Source: Gemmatimonadota bacterium (lineage in GTDB: Bacteria > Gemmatimonadota > Gemmatimonadetes > Gemmatimonadales > GWC2-71-9). From it: a stretch of DNA of 64,000 nucleotides. Below the pieces are notes generated by a model, which had not been told where the DNA came from, did not search any database, and worked only from the letters and a program-made list of their open reading frames with translations. The stretch spans positions 1-64,000 of the forward strand of contig QHUM01000055.1 of assembly GCA_003222135.1 (NCBI GenBank), given 5' to 3'. Position 1 is the stretch's first letter. Each line of letters begins with the position of its first letter. Below, one piece after another: positions 43,215-53,334 of this stretch. The translations under genes were made by a program, and so were the position numbers.

Positions 43215-44428
43215 AAGAAGTAGTCCCACGCCCAGTTCATCAGCACGAACAGCTTGTTGCGGAACCCGATGAGCTGGATGATGTGCACGATCAGCCAGAC
43301 CACCCATGCGGCGAACCCCTTGAACGCGACTCCCCCGAGGTAAGCGACCGCGTTGTTGCGACCGATCGTGGCGAGCGAGCCGGGATCCTTGTAGCGAAAC
43401 GCGAGCGGCGGCTCGTCGCGCAGCCGGCGCACGATGTTCGCCGCCGCCGTCTCGGCCATCTGAATCGCGACCGGCGCCATCATGGGCAGCGCTGCCCCGT
43501 CGTGCTCGAGATACGCGGCATCGCCGATGACGTACACCTCCGGATGATCGGGCGCCTGCAGCTCCGGTGTCACCGTCACTCTCCCCTGGCGTGCCGTCGT
43601 CAGCCCGAGCGTCGCGGTGAGCGCAACCGCTTTGGCGCCCGCGGCCCAGATGAGGGTGCGCGCGGGAATCACTTCCCCGCTCTTCAACGTGATGCGCGCG
43701 CCGTCGAAGTCCTGAACGGCGGCGCCAAATCGGACTTCCACGTGCTTCTTGCGCCACAACGTCTCAGCCGCGGCCTCGCTCAAGCGGTCGGGCATCGCCG
43801 CGAGCAGCCGGTCGGTTGCCTCGAGCAGCAACACGCGCACGTCCTTGATGTTCAGCCGCGGGTAGTCCTTGACGAGCACCAGCCGGATGAGCTCGGACAG
43901 CGCCCCCGCCATCTCCACGCCCGTCGGGCCGCCGCCCACCACCACGAAGGTGAGCAGCGCGCGCCGGCGCTCGGCATCAGGCTCGAGCATGGCGCGCTCG
44001 AAGCACCGCAGCACGTGGTTACGGATCGCCACGGCCTCGACCACGCTCTTCAGGCCGAAGCCGTGGCGCACGATGCTCTCTATGCCGAAGTAGTTCGTCT
44101 CGCCGCCCACGGCGAGGATCAGAAAGTCGTACGGCACCGGACCGCGGTCGGTCGCGACCTGCCGGCTCGCGAAGTCGACGCCCGTGACCTCCACCATCCG
44201 GAACTCGAAGTTCGGCTGCCGGCGCAGGATCGCGCGCACCGGCTTGGCGATCTGCTCGGGCTCGAGGCCGGCCGTGGCGACCTGGTACAGGAGCGGCTGG
44301 AAGAGATGGTAGTTGTGCCGGTCGAGCAGGACGACGTGGACCGGCGCCTTGCGGAGCGCGCGCACGGCCCGCAGACCGCCGAAGCCCGCGCCGACGATGA
44401 CGACGGTGGGTCGCACCTGGCGCGCCAC
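43178..44428 (-). CDS. ndh: Type II NADH dehydrogenase
   Basis: [70 protein letters not shown]. Confidence 0.93.
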   Translation of the reverse strand: MARQVRPTVVIVGAGFGGLRAVRALRKAPVHVVLLDRHNYHLFQPLLYQVATAGLEPEQIAKPVRAILRRQPNFEFRMVEVTGVDFASRQVATDRGPVPYDFLILAVGGETNYFGIESIVRHGFGLKSVVEAVAIRNHVLRCFERAMLEPDAERRRALLTFVVVGGGPTGVEMAGALSELIRLVLVKDYPRLNIKDVRVLLLEATDRLLAAMPDRLSEAAAETLWRKKHVEVRFGAAVQDFDGARITLKSGEVIPARTLIWAAGAKAVALTATLGLTTARQGRVTVTPELQAPDHPEVYVIGDAAYLEHDGAALPMMAPVAIQMAETAAANIVRRLRDEPPLAFRYKDPGSLATIGRNNAVAYLGGVAFKGFAAWVVWLIVHIIQLIGFRNKLFVLMNWAWDYFFYERAARLITKE

Positions 44429-44429
44429 G

Positions 44430-44768
44430 CTACTCGAGCACCACGGCGGTGCCGTAGCAGAGCACTTCGGTTGCCGAGGCGCGCGCCGCCACCTCCGAGG
44501 CGTCGAAGCTCATCCCGATCACCGCGTTGGCGCCCAGCTGCTGGGCGTGCTCGATCATCAGGTCGTACGCCGTTTGACGGGCCTGTTCGCACATTTCCGT
44601 GTAGGCGCCGATTTGGCCGCCGATGATGCTCTTCAGGCCGCCGAGGATGCCCTGGGTGATGGTCGGCGCCCGCACGATCAGGCCCCGCACGACGCCCTTG
44701 TATTCGCGGATGCGGCGGCCCTGTATGTCGAACGTGGTGGAGACGATGATCGAAGATCGGATGGCCAT
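44430..44768 (-). CDS. YbjQ/UPF0145-type heavy-metal-binding domain protein
   Basis: [56 protein letters not shown]. Confidence 0.88.
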   Translation of the reverse strand: MAIRSSIIVSTTFDIQGRRIREYKGVVRGLIVRAPTITQGILGGLKSIIGGQIGAYTEMCEQARQTAYDLMIEHAQQLGANAVIGMSFDASEVAARASATEVLCYGTAVVLE

Positions 44769-44833
44769 CGGACGCTCCCTCGTGGACGGTGGCAACGACG
44801 AGCCGGGGCGCTGGAGTTTACGCCCCGACCGGC

Positions 44834-44863
44834 TTGCTTGCACGGCCGGACTGCAGGTATCAT
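44834..44863 (+). promoter_or_regulatory. Putative promoter of sdhCAB
   Basis: TTGCTT (44834-44839) - N18 - TATCAT (44858-44863), 11 nt before sdhC ATG, no SD. Confidence 0.45.
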
Positions 44864-44874
44864 CCGACCGTTCC

Positions 44875-45576
44875 ATGGCCCAGCCACTCGCGGTTCAGCC
44901 CTCGGCCACGCCGAGTCTCGCGCGCTCGCTGATCGGCATGAAGGCGATCATGGCCACGAGCGGCGTGATCCTGTTCCTGTTCGTGGTGGGGCACCTGCTC
45001 GGCAACCTCAAGGTATTTCAGGGTCCGGAGCACTTCAACGCGTACGCCGAGGGATTGAGAACCGTGGGCGCGCCGTTCCTGGGGCGCGGCCAGCTGCTGT
45101 GGGTCGTCCGGGTCGTGCTGCTGTTCGCGCTGGGGGCCCACATCTGGGCGGCGATCGCCGTGACGCGGGCGAGCTGGCGGGCACGCCCGATCGGCTATCA
45201 GCGGCTCGAGTCGACCCACACGACCTATGCCGCCCGCACGATGCGCTGGGGCGGCGTGATCATCCTGCTGTACGTGATCTACCACCTGCTGGACTTCACG
45301 TTCGGCCGGGTGAATCCCAGCTTCATCCCGGGCGACGCCTACCACAACGTCGTCGCGAGCTTCCGGCTGTGGCCGGTCTCGGCGTTCTATGGCGTCGCGA
45401 TGGTCGTCGTCGGCCTGCACGTCTACCACGGCGTGTGGAGCGCGTTGCAGACATTGGGTCTGCATCGCGCACCCACCGAGCGGTGGCGCCGCGGCGCGGC
45501 CGGCGTGATCGCGGCGGCGATCGTCGCGGGGTACGTCGCGATTCCGGCGGCCGTGCTCGCCGGCTGGCTGCGCTGA
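44875..45576 (+). CDS. sdhC: Succinate dehydrogenase cytochrome b subunit (single-subunit anchor type)
   Basis: [57 protein letters not shown]. Confidence 0.92.
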   Translation: MAQPLAVQPSATPSLARSLIGMKAIMATSGVILFLFVVGHLLGNLKVFQGPEHFNAYAEGLRTVGAPFLGRGQLLWVVRVVLLFALGAHIWAAIAVTRASWRARPIGYQRLESTHTTYAARTMRWGGVIILLYVIYHLLDFTFGRVNPSFIPGDAYHNVVASFRLWPVSAFYGVAMVVVGLHVYHGVWSALQTLGLHRAPTERWRRGAAGVIAAAIVAGYVAIPAAVLAGWLR

Positions 45577-45578
45577 TC

Positions 45579-47492
45579 GTGGAGCTCCGCCCGCAGATTC
45601 CCGCCGGCGCGCTCACCGACAAGTGGGAGCGACACCGCGCCGAGATCCGGCTCGTCAACCCGGCCAACAAGCTGAAGCACCACATCATCGTCGTGGGCTC
45701 CGGGCTCGCAGGGGCCTCCGCGGCGGCGTCGCTCGCCGAGCTCGGCTACGACGTGTCGTGTTTCTGCTTCCAGGATTCTCCCCGGCGGGCGCACTCGATC
45801 GCGGCGCAGGGCGGCATCAACGCGGCGAAGAACTACCAGAACGACGGCGATTCCGTGTTCCGGCTGTTCTACGATACGGTCAAGGGCGGCGACTTCCGGT
45901 CCCGCGAAGCGAACGTCTATCGGCTGGCCCAGATCAGCGTCGACATCATCGACCAGTGCGTGGCCCAGGGCGTGCCGTTCGCGCGCGAGTACGGTGGCCT
46001 GCTCGCCAATCGCTCCTTCGGCGGGGTGCAGGTGTCGCGCACCTTCTACGCGCGCGGCCAGACGGGCCAGCAGCTGCTGCTCGGCGCCTACCAGGCGCTG
46101 TCGTGCCAGATCGCGGCCGGCAAGGTGCGGATGTACCCGCGCACGGAGCTGCTCGACGTCGTCGTGATCGATGGGCGGGCGCGCGGCATCGTGACGCGCA
46201 GCCTGGTGGATGGGACGCTCGCCACCCACACCGCCGACGCCGTCGTGCTCGCCACCGGCGGCTATGCGAACGTCTACTACCTCTCCACCAACGCGAAGGG
46301 CTGCAACGTGACCGCCATCTGGCGGGCCCACAAGCGCGGCGCGGCGTTCGCGAACCCGTGCTTCACCCAGATTCACCCCACCTGCATCCCCGTCACCGGC
46401 CCCCACCAGTCCAAGCTCACGCTGATGAGTGAGTCGCTCCGCAACGACGGTCGCATCTGGGTGCCGAGACAGCGCGGCGACCAGCGTCCGCCGGACCAGA
46501 TTCCCGAGAACGAGCGCGACTACTACCTCGAGCGGCTGTACCCGAGCTTCGGGAACCTGGCGCCGCGCGACATCGCCTCGCGGCGCGCCAAAGAGGTGTG
46601 CGACGAGGGCCGCGGCGTGGGCCCGGGCGGGCACGGCGTCTATCTCGACCTCCGGGACGCGATCCGGCGCCTCGGCCGGCCGGTGATCGCCGAGCGCTAC
46701 GGCAACCTGTTCGAGATGTACCAGCGCATCACGGGTGAGAACCCCTACGTGGTCCCGATGCGCATCTACCCCGCCCCGCACTACACGATGGGCGGGCTGT
46801 GGGTGGACTACAATCTGATGAGCACGGTCGAGGGGCTGTACGCGATCGGCGAGGCCAATTTCTCCGACCATGGCGCCAACCGCCTCGGCGCGAGCGCGCT
46901 GATGCAGGGGCTCGCCGACGGCTACTTCGTTCTTCCCTATACGATCGGCGACTACCTCGCCCAGGCGAAGCTCCCCAAGGTCGACGCGGGTCACGCGGCG
47001 GCGCGGCAGACCGAGACCGAGGTGGCCGAGCGCACGCGCCGGCTCCTCCTAGTGAACGGCCGCCGCAGCGTCGACACGTTTCACCGCGAGCTGGGCCGTC
47101 TCATGTGGGACCGCTGCGGCATGTCCCGCAACGCCGCGGGCTTGAAGGAGGCGATTCAGCGGATCTGTGTGCTGCGCGAGGAATTCTGGCAGGACGTGTA
47201 CGTCGGCGGGCGGGGCGAGGACCTGAACCAGTCGCTCGAGCACGCCGGGCGCGTTGCGGACTTCTTCGAGTTCGCCGAGCTGATGTGCCACGACGCCCTC
47301 GAGCGGGAGGAGTCGTGCGGCTGCCATTTTCGTGAGGAGTACCAGACGCCCGAGGGGGAGGCGAAGCGCGACGACGCGCGCTTCAGCCATGTCGCGGCCT
47401 GGGAGTTCACCGGCGTCGGGAAGGCCCCGGTGCTGCACCGCGAGCCGCTCGCGTTCGAGGCGGTGCATCTCTCGCAGCGGAGCTACAAGTGA
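45579..47492 (+). CDS. sdhA: Succinate dehydrogenase/fumarate reductase flavoprotein subunit
   Basis: [71 protein letters not shown]. Confidence 0.96.
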   Translation: MELRPQIPAGALTDKWERHRAEIRLVNPANKLKHHIIVVGSGLAGASAAASLAELGYDVSCFCFQDSPRRAHSIAAQGGINAAKNYQNDGDSVFRLFYDTVKGGDFRSREANVYRLAQISVDIIDQCVAQGVPFAREYGGLLANRSFGGVQVSRTFYARGQTGQQLLLGAYQALSCQIAAGKVRMYPRTELLDVVVIDGRARGIVTRSLVDGTLATHTADAVVLATGGYANVYYLSTNAKGCNVTAIWRAHKRGAAFANPCFTQIHPTCIPVTGPHQSKLTLMSESLRNDGRIWVPRQRGDQRPPDQIPENERDYYLERLYPSFGNLAPRDIASRRAKEVCDEGRGVGPGGHGVYLDLRDAIRRLGRPVIAERYGNLFEMYQRITGENPYVVPMRIYPAPHYTMGGLWVDYNLMSTVEGLYAIGEANFSDHGANRLGASALMQGLADGYFVLPYTIGDYLAQAKLPKVDAGHAAARQTETEVAERTRRLLLVNGRRSVDTFHRELGRLMWDRCGMSRNAAGLKEAIQRICVLREEFWQDVYVGGRGEDLNQSLEHAGRVADFFEFAELMCHDALEREESCGCHFREEYQTPEGEAKRDDARFSHVAAWEFTGVGKAPVLHREPLAFEAVHLSQRSYK

Positions 47493-48229
47493 AGCTCACG
47501 CTCCACGTGTGGCGCCAGGCGGGCCCGAGCGCGCGGGGGCGGTTCGTCCGCTACGACGTGCCGGACGGGAGCCCTGACATGTCGTTTCTGGAGCTGCTCG
47601 ACGTGCTGAACCAGCAGCTCATCGCGCGCAAAGAGGAGCCGATCGCATTCGATCATGACTGTCGCGAAGGGATCTGCGGCGCGTGCGGCATGGTGATCAA
47701 CGGGCGGCCCCACGGCCCCCAGCGTGCCACGACGGCGTGCCAGCTGCACCTGCGGCACTTCGCCGACGGCGCCGAAATCTGGATCGAGCCGTGGCGGGCG
47801 CGCGCGTTCCCGATCGTCAAGGACCTCGTGGTAGACCGCGCGGCCTTCGATCGCATCGTGCAGGCCGGGGGGTTCATCACGGCGCGCACCGGCAGCGCGC
47901 CCGAGGCGAACTCGATCCTCGTGCCGAAGCCTGCCGCCGATCTGGCGATGGACGCCGCGGCGTGCATCGGCTGCGGCGCGTGCGTGGCGGCGTGCCCGAA
48001 CGCGTCCGCCATGCTGTTCGTCGCGGCGAAGGTCTCCCACCTCGGCCTCTTACCCCAGGGGCAACCCGAGCGCGACGCCCGCGTAATGCAGCTCGTGGCG
48101 CAGATGGACGCGGAAGGCTTCGGCGCCTGCTCGAACCACGGCGAGTGCATGGCGGCGTGCCCGAAGGAGATCTCGATCGACTTCATTGCGAGGTTGAATC
48201 GGGACTACATTAGGGGCACTTTTCTATAG
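47489..48229 (+). CDS. sdhB: Succinate dehydrogenase iron-sulfur subunit
   Basis: [53 protein letters not shown]. Confidence 0.95.
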   Translation: MKLTLHVWRQAGPSARGRFVRYDVPDGSPDMSFLELLDVLNQQLIARKEEPIAFDHDCREGICGACGMVINGRPHGPQRATTACQLHLRHFADGAEIWIEPWRARAFPIVKDLVVDRAAFDRIVQAGGFITARTGSAPEANSILVPKPAADLAMDAAACIGCGACVAACPNASAMLFVAAKVSHLGLLPQGQPERDARVMQLVAQMDAEGFGACSNHGECMAACPKEISIDFIARLNRDYIRGTFL

Positions 48230-49153
48230 TTTCACCGCCGCCATCGTCTCCTTCACGGCATCCGCCGACTTCTGCAACGCCGCTTGCTCGTCCGCCGTGA
48301 GCTTCACCTCCAGAATCTCTTCGAGTCCCTTGCGCCCCAGCTTGCACGGCACGCCGCAGTAGATTCCCGAGAGCCCGTACTCACCCTCGAGCCATGCGGC
48401 GCACGGGAGCACCCGCTTCTTGTCGCGCACGATCGCCGCGACCATCTGCACGACCGCGGCCGACGGCGCGTAGTACGCCGAGCCCGTCTTCAGAAAGCTC
48501 ACGATCTCCGCGCCGCCGTTGCGGGTGCGGTCGACGATCTTAGCGAGCGTCGCCTGGTCGAGCAGCTGACTGACCGGGATGCCCGAGACGGTGGTGTAGG
48601 AGACGAGCGGCACCATCGTGTCGCCGTGGCCGCCCAGCACCATCGCCTGGATGTCCTCGACCGAGACATCCAACGCCTCGGCCAGGAAGGCGCGGTAGCG
48701 CGCCGTGTCGAGCACGCCGGCCATACCGAGCACGCGCTCGCGCCGGAAGCCCGTCACTTGCTTCGTCACCCAGCACATCACGTCGAGTGGGTTCGACACG
48801 ACGACGACAATCGCCTGGGGGCAGTGCTGCTTGATCTCGAGGGAGACCTGTTTGACGATGTCGGCGTTGGTGCGGACCAGGTCGTCGCGGCTCATGCCCG
48901 GCTTGCGGGCGATGCCCGCCGTGACGACGACGAGCTCGCTCCCCGCCGCCGGGGCGTAGTCGTTGGCGCCGATCACGCGCGTGTCGAACCCCTCGATGGG
49001 CGCGGACTCCCACTGGTCGAGCGCCTTGCCTTGGGGCACGCCCTCGATCACGTCCACGAGGACGACGCGCCGGGCGAGCTCCTGTTCGGCCAGGCGTTGG
49101 GCGGCGGTGGCGCCGACGTTGCCGGCGCCGACGACCGTGATCTTGTTGAGCAT
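48224..49153 (-). CDS. mdh: Malate dehydrogenase
   Basis: [75 protein letters not shown]. Confidence 0.95.
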   Translation of the reverse strand: MLNKITVVGAGNVGATAAQRLAEQELARRVVLVDVIEGVPQGKALDQWESAPIEGFDTRVIGANDYAPAAGSELVVVTAGIARKPGMSRDDLVRTNADIVKQVSLEIKQHCPQAIVVVVSNPLDVMCWVTKQVTGFRRERVLGMAGVLDTARYRAFLAEALDVSVEDIQAMVLGGHGDTMVPLVSYTTVSGIPVSQLLDQATLAKIVDRTRNGGAEIVSFLKTGSAYYAPSAAVVQMVAAIVRDKKRVLPCAAWLEGEYGLSGIYCGVPCKLGRKGLEEILEVKLTADEQAALQKSADAVKETMAAVKL

Positions 49154-49182
49154 GCGGGAGTCCTGAGGTGACCGGACGGTGG

Positions 49183-50211
49183 TCAGCCGCCCCGGGTATG
49201 CATCTCGCGGTGTGGGTCGGCGCGCAGGGCCGCGATCGCGTACAGCGCGCCGCGGTCCCGGACCGCCAGCCGCTCTTCCGCGCCACGGTCGGCGCGGTGC
49301 TGCCACGTCTCGCGCAGCAGCGCGGCGAGCTCAGCGTCCGTCGCTCCCGTGCGCAGCCGCTCGCGCAGATCGACCCCGCTCCTCGCGTACAGGCACAACA
49401 ACCAGGTGCCGTCGGCCGTGAGCCGGCTGCGGTCGCAGGCGCGGCAAAATGGCGCGGTGGTCGAGGCGATGATGCCGAAGGTCGTCCCATCGGCAAGCCG
49501 AAATCGTTCGGCGGGGGCGCGCCCATCAGCCGCAATCGGCTCGATCGCCCCGTAGCGCCGGGCCAGCACCTCGAGCATCTCGCGCTGCGGCACGACCTGC
49601 TCCATTGACCAGCGTGTCGCGCCACCCACGTCCATGTACTCGATGAACCGCACCTCGGCGTCATGAACGCGGGCGAACTCGATCAGATCCGCCAGCTCGT
49701 CGTCGTTGAATCCCCGGATCACGACCGCATTGAGCTTGAGCCGAGCGAAGCCCGCCCGTTGCGCCGCGACGATACCCTCGAGCACGTCGGCGTGCCGCGC
49801 GCTCTTCGCGAACGCGAGCATGCGCTCGGGGCGCAGCGTGTCGAGGCTCACGGTCGCCCGTTGCAGGCCCGCCGCCCGCAGGGCGGCGGCGTGCTTTGCG
49901 AGGAGCACCCCGTTCGTGGTCAGGGCGAGGTCACCAATCCGCGCGTTGCGGGCGATCATCTCGACCAGGGTGGGGAGGTCGTGCCGCAGCAGCGGCTCCC
50001 CGCCGGTGAGCCGGACCTTGTGCACCCCCAGCCCGGCGAACACGCCCACCAGCCGCGCGATCTCCTCGAACGTGAGGATCGACTCGCGCGGCAGCCAGAC
50101 ATAGTCGTCCTCGGGCATGCAGTAGCGGCACCGCATGTTGCAGCGGTCGGTGACCGAGATCCGCAGGCTCGCGAGCGGGCGACCGAACGTGTCGCGGAGC
50201 AGGTCAGACAT
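49183..50211 (-). CDS. moaA: GTP 3',8-cyclase
   Basis: [48 protein letters not shown]...LCLYA; C-terminal GG. Confidence 0.95.
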   Translation of the reverse strand: MSDLLRDTFGRPLASLRISVTDRCNMRCRYCMPEDDYVWLPRESILTFEEIARLVGVFAGLGVHKVRLTGGEPLLRHDLPTLVEMIARNARIGDLALTTNGVLLAKHAAALRAAGLQRATVSLDTLRPERMLAFAKSARHADVLEGIVAAQRAGFARLKLNAVVIRGFNDDELADLIEFARVHDAEVRFIEYMDVGGATRWSMEQVVPQREMLEVLARRYGAIEPIAADGRAPAERFRLADGTTFGIIASTTAPFCRACDRSRLTADGTWLLCLYARSGVDLRERLRTGATDAELAALLRETWQHRADRGAEERLAVRDRGALYAIAALRADPHREMHTRGG

Positions 50212-50641
50212 GGGCGGGTCTCGTAGTTGGACGGCCGGAGGGGTCCACCCACACCTCGGTTCCATCCGCGCGCAGCTCCTTTTTCCAGACGGGCACGCGC
50301 CGCTTCACCTCTTCGATCACGTAGCGACACGCCTCGAACGCCTGCGCGCGGTGCGGCGCCGCCGTGACGATCGCGATGCTTGCCTCGCCCACCGGGATCA
50401 GCCCCAGCCGGTGCCGCAGGGCGACCCGGGCGCCGGCCCAGCGCTCCCCCACCTCCGCGACGATGCGACCCAGCTCCCCCTCGACCATCTCCTCGTAAGC
50501 GGAGTACTCGATCGCGGTCACGCCGTGCTCCTCCGGGCCGTCGCGGACCGTGCCGAGAAACACGCATGTGCCGCCGCACTCGGGAGAGGAGACCTCGGCG
50601 AGCAGGGCGTCGAGGGAAATGGAAGAGCGGGTGAGATACAC
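50204..50641 (-). CDS. moaE: Molybdopterin synthase catalytic subunit
   Basis: GGTCVFLGTVRD, IEYSAYEEM, HRLGLIPVGEASIAIVTAAPHRAQAFEACRYVIEEVKRRVPVWKKE. Confidence 0.94.
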   Translation of the reverse strand: MYLTRSSISLDALLAEVSSPECGGTCVFLGTVRDGPEEHGVTAIEYSAYEEMVEGELGRIVAEVGERWAGARVALRHRLGLIPVGEASIAIVTAAPHRAQAFEACRYVIEEVKRRVPVWKKELRADGTEVWVDPSGRPTTRPAHV

Positions 50642-50642
50642 G

Positions 50643-50748
50643 GACAGCCCCCGTGTTTCACACCCTGAAGGGTGTGCTCGGCACTGCACTGTCCTTAAGG
50701 ACAGTGATTCGCCGAGCCCAGGCTTTAGCCTGGGAAAGGGACGCTGTC
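50643..50748. repeat. Compound palindromic (REP/cloverleaf-like) element between moaD and moaE
   Basis: Outer arms GACAGC (50643-50648)/GCTGTC (50743-50748); hairpin A CACACCCTGAAGGGTGTG (50659-50676); arms GCTCGGC/GCCGAGC enclosing perfect palindrome CACTGTCCTTAAGGACAGTG (50687-50706); hairpin C CCCAGGCTTTAGCCTGGG (50717-50734). Confidence 0.85.
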
Positions 50749-50771
50749 ATGGGCCCTGTGGCTTGCCTCAT

Positions 50772-51038
50772 TCACCCTCCCGCGATCGGCGGCAGCAGCG
50801 CCACTTCATCCCCGTCCCGCACGCTGGCGTCCAGCTTCACGTGCCGCAGGTTCACGGCGGTGAGCGGGCGCTCCGGGATGTCGTGCGCTCCGGGTAGCTG
50901 GTCCCGTACGCGCCGCACCACATCGCCGACCGTGGCGGGAAGCGGCACCGCCACCGCGGCTTCGGCCCGCCCCACGAGCTCCGCATAGCGGGCGAAAAAG
51001 CGCACGCGAATCGTGCCGGACGGAGTTTGAGGCGCCAT
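50772..51038 (-). CDS. moaD: Molybdopterin synthase sulfur carrier subunit
   Basis: Small beta-grasp protein, FFARYAELVG, C-terminal DGDEVALLPPIAGG. Confidence 0.92.
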   Translation of the reverse strand: MAPQTPSGTIRVRFFARYAELVGRAEAAVAVPLPATVGDVVRRVRDQLPGAHDIPERPLTAVNLRHVKLDASVRDGDEVALLPPIAGG

Positions 51039-51061
51039 GTCGCCTGAGAAGATAGCCCTCC

Positions 51062-52846
51062 TCAGCCGCCCGTGGAACCGGTCGTGAGGCCCCGCCACAG
51101 CTTCGTCTGCTTCGGGGTCGCGGCGGCCGCCGGCGTGAGCGTGAACGCCGTGCTGGTGCGCTCGCGCACCTGGGTCGTGAGCGTGACGGTCTGACCGCCG
51201 CGTTGCGCCACGATCGTGAGTGGCGCACCCGCCTTGCCGCGGTACTGCTGCCGGAAGGTCGACGCCCAGTCGCCCTCGGGCCGCGTCTCGATGTCCCCCA
51301 CCTTCAGTAGCTCGTCCCCGGGTGCCAAGCCCGCGACCTCGGCGGCGCTTCCGGGGACGATGTCCCGCACCACCAGCTTGCCGTGCTCGTTCGGCTGGGC
51401 GTTCACGCCGAGGAACGGGACCGAGCTGGTTTTCCGGACGACGGCGATCCCGGCCTTGGGCAACACGCTCTCGTAGGGTAGCGGCTCCCGGCCGTTGATG
51501 TAGCGCTGGTAGAACCCGTCCACGTCGGGCGCGCCGAACTCCCGCAACAGCCCGAGCAGATCGGCGGTGCCGAAGCCCTTGTGCTTCTGGTAAAACCGCG
51601 TGTACAGCGCCCGCATCACGTCGTCCAGGCTGCTCTTGTTGTCGGTCGCGTCCCGGATCGAGACGTCGAGCAGCATTCCGGTGAGGGCCCCTTTGGGATA
51701 GTAGAGCTGAGAGCTGTTGACGAAAACTTCGTTGATCCACGTCGCGGCGCTGCCGTCTTCCTCGCTCCACGGCTCCGGCGCCGACTCCACCTCCTGCATG
51801 TCTTTCACGGCGTTGTTCAGGAACTGCTCGGGCGTCCACAGTCCGGACCGCACGTTGGTGAGATCGGCGTAGTAGTCGGTCACGCCCTCCGACCACCACA
51901 AGAGCGGCGTGTATTGCTCGCCGTGATAGTCGTACGGCCACATCTCGGCAGGGCGGATCCGCTTGACGTTCCACAAGTGGAAATACTCGTGGGACATGAG
52001 CGGCACCATGAAGTCCCCGAAGTTGCCCGCCGCGTCCGCAAACGCGCCTTGCGGCATGATGTCGAACTGCGCCGCACTGTGCTCCAGCCCGCCGCCGAAG
52101 TTGATCGGCTCCCGGATCACGTTGAAGAACACCGTGTAGTTCTCGTACGGCGGCCCGCCCATCAGCCCGTTCTCGGTCTTCGCGATCCGCTCGACGTCGC
52201 TCCGCATGTTGCGGGCGACGGCGGCTGTGTAGGCGTCGGCCGGCCAGACGGCGATCCGGATCCACTTGCCGTCGACCTGCACTGAGTCGAGGCTGTACTT
52301 GCCGACGAACGTTTCCGCGTCCGCCAGCTCGTGATAATCGGATGCGCTGTACGGCCCCGTTCCCGATCCCGCCAGCGCGGTCGTCACCTGCCAGCCCGCG
52401 GGCAGGGCGAACCGCAGCTGCGCGGGGCGCTGCAGCTGCCCTTCTTCGTACAGAAACAGATTCGTGCCGAGGAATTGGCCGAACTCACCGTTGATCCGCG
52501 CGAGCGACAGGTCGACCGTGTCGGCCAGGTAGTCGAATTCGACCGTTACGCGATCGCTCCGGCCGGTGGTGACGCGCCATGTGTCCTTGTCGAAGCGATC
52601 CCAGAACAGCGTCTGGCCCGCGGGGTTCTTCGCGCCGAAGTGCCGCACGTAGCGCGCGTAGTTCTGGATCTCGTAGGCGCCCGGACTCCACGCCGGCAAC
52701 GACAGGTACAGCGTGTCGCGTCCGCGGGCCGGAAACTCGGCCTTCACGTGGAACAGCTGGGCGGCGGGCGACGGGACGGACACTTCGTAGTTGACGGTTT
52801 GCGCGGACAGCGGGATGGCGATGAGCAGGGCGACGAGCTGACGCAC
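51062..52846 (-). CDS. M61 family glycyl aminopeptidase with PDZ domain
   Basis: MSHEYFHLWNVKRIRP zinc motif, WWSEGVTDYYADL, PDZ-like GLAPGDELLKVGDIE; secretion signal. Confidence 0.92.
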   Translation of the reverse strand: MRQLVALLIAIPLSAQTVNYEVSVPSPAAQLFHVKAEFPARGRDTLYLSLPAWSPGAYEIQNYARYVRHFGAKNPAGQTLFWDRFDKDTWRVTTGRSDRVTVEFDYLADTVDLSLARINGEFGQFLGTNLFLYEEGQLQRPAQLRFALPAGWQVTTALAGSGTGPYSASDYHELADAETFVGKYSLDSVQVDGKWIRIAVWPADAYTAAVARNMRSDVERIAKTENGLMGGPPYENYTVFFNVIREPINFGGGLEHSAAQFDIMPQGAFADAAGNFGDFMVPLMSHEYFHLWNVKRIRPAEMWPYDYHGEQYTPLLWWSEGVTDYYADLTNVRSGLWTPEQFLNNAVKDMQEVESAPEPWSEEDGSAATWINEVFVNSSQLYYPKGALTGMLLDVSIRDATDNKSSLDDVMRALYTRFYQKHKGFGTADLLGLLREFGAPDVDGFYQRYINGREPLPYESVLPKAGIAVVRKTSSVPFLGVNAQPNEHGKLVVRDIVPGSAAEVAGLAPGDELLKVGDIETRPEGDWASTFRQQYRGKAGAPLTIVAQRGGQTVTLTTQVRERTSTAFTLTPAAAATPKQTKLWRGLTTGSTGG

Positions 52847-52890
52847 TTGGGCGAGCTCCGCGAGTGGTGTGAGGGATCAGTACCCCGTGC

Positions 52891-52925
52891 AAAACAAAGC
52901 GGCCCAGACGGTTAGTCCGGGCCGC
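52891..52925 (-). terminator. Rho-independent terminator downstream of HU gene
   Basis: Minus strand GCGGCCCGGAC taacc GTCTGGGCCGC TTTGTTTT: 11-bp stem (one G:U) and T-rich tail. Confidence 0.85.
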
Positions 52926-52947
52926 GGCCTGCGCGCCAGCGAGCGCG

Positions 52948-53262
52948 TCAGGGCGTCACCTTCTCGCTCGCCTCCGCTACCATCGCGCGCAACTCCTTGC
53001 TGGGCTTGAACACCGGGACGGGGCGGGCGGCGACCTCCACCGGGTCGCCGGTGCGCGGGTTGCGGGCCATGCGCGTCTTGCGCTGCCGGATCTTGAAGGT
53101 CCCAAACCCGCGTATCTCAATGTTATGCTGCTCGGCGAGCGCGGCTTTCACGGCGTCGAGAAAGGAGTCAACGACGCGCGCGCAGTCCTTCTTGGAAATC
53201 AGGGGACCAGCGGTGCGTGCGATTTGTGCGGTGACCTTCTCGACCAGGTCGGCCTTCGTCAT
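52948..53262 (-). CDS. HU/IHF-family DNA-binding protein
   Basis: MTKADLVEKVTAQIA, IEIRGFGTFKIRQRKTRMARNPRTGDPVEVAARPVPVFKPSKELR. Confidence 0.96.
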   Translation of the reverse strand: MTKADLVEKVTAQIARTAGPLISKKDCARVVDSFLDAVKAALAEQHNIEIRGFGTFKIRQRKTRMARNPRTGDPVEVAARPVPVFKPSKELRAMVAEASEKVTP

Positions 53263-53305
53263 CCGTCCCCCTTGCAGGGCCCAAGGGCAGTCAAGACGAG
53301 GGGCC

Positions 53306-53334
53306 AACATACGGGCTTACCTATTGTGTGTCAA
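53306..53334 (-). promoter_or_regulatory. Putative sigma70-like promoter of HU gene, -35 inside carA 3' end
   Basis: TTGACA (53334-53329) - N17 - TATGTT (53311-53306); AAGGGGGA SD before HU ATG. Confidence 0.7.

Noticed and set aside
44313-47492. Single 1059-aa ORF
   Set aside because: Only the part from the GTG at 45579 is SdhA; the N-terminal part is a shadow of ndh/ybjQ/sdhC.
50641-50689. N-terminal extension of MoaE (MQCRAHPSGCETRGLS) through the palindromic element
   Set aside because: The core MoaE fold starts near VYLTRSSISL; the extension reads through hairpin A and lacks family similarity. Left open but unlikely.
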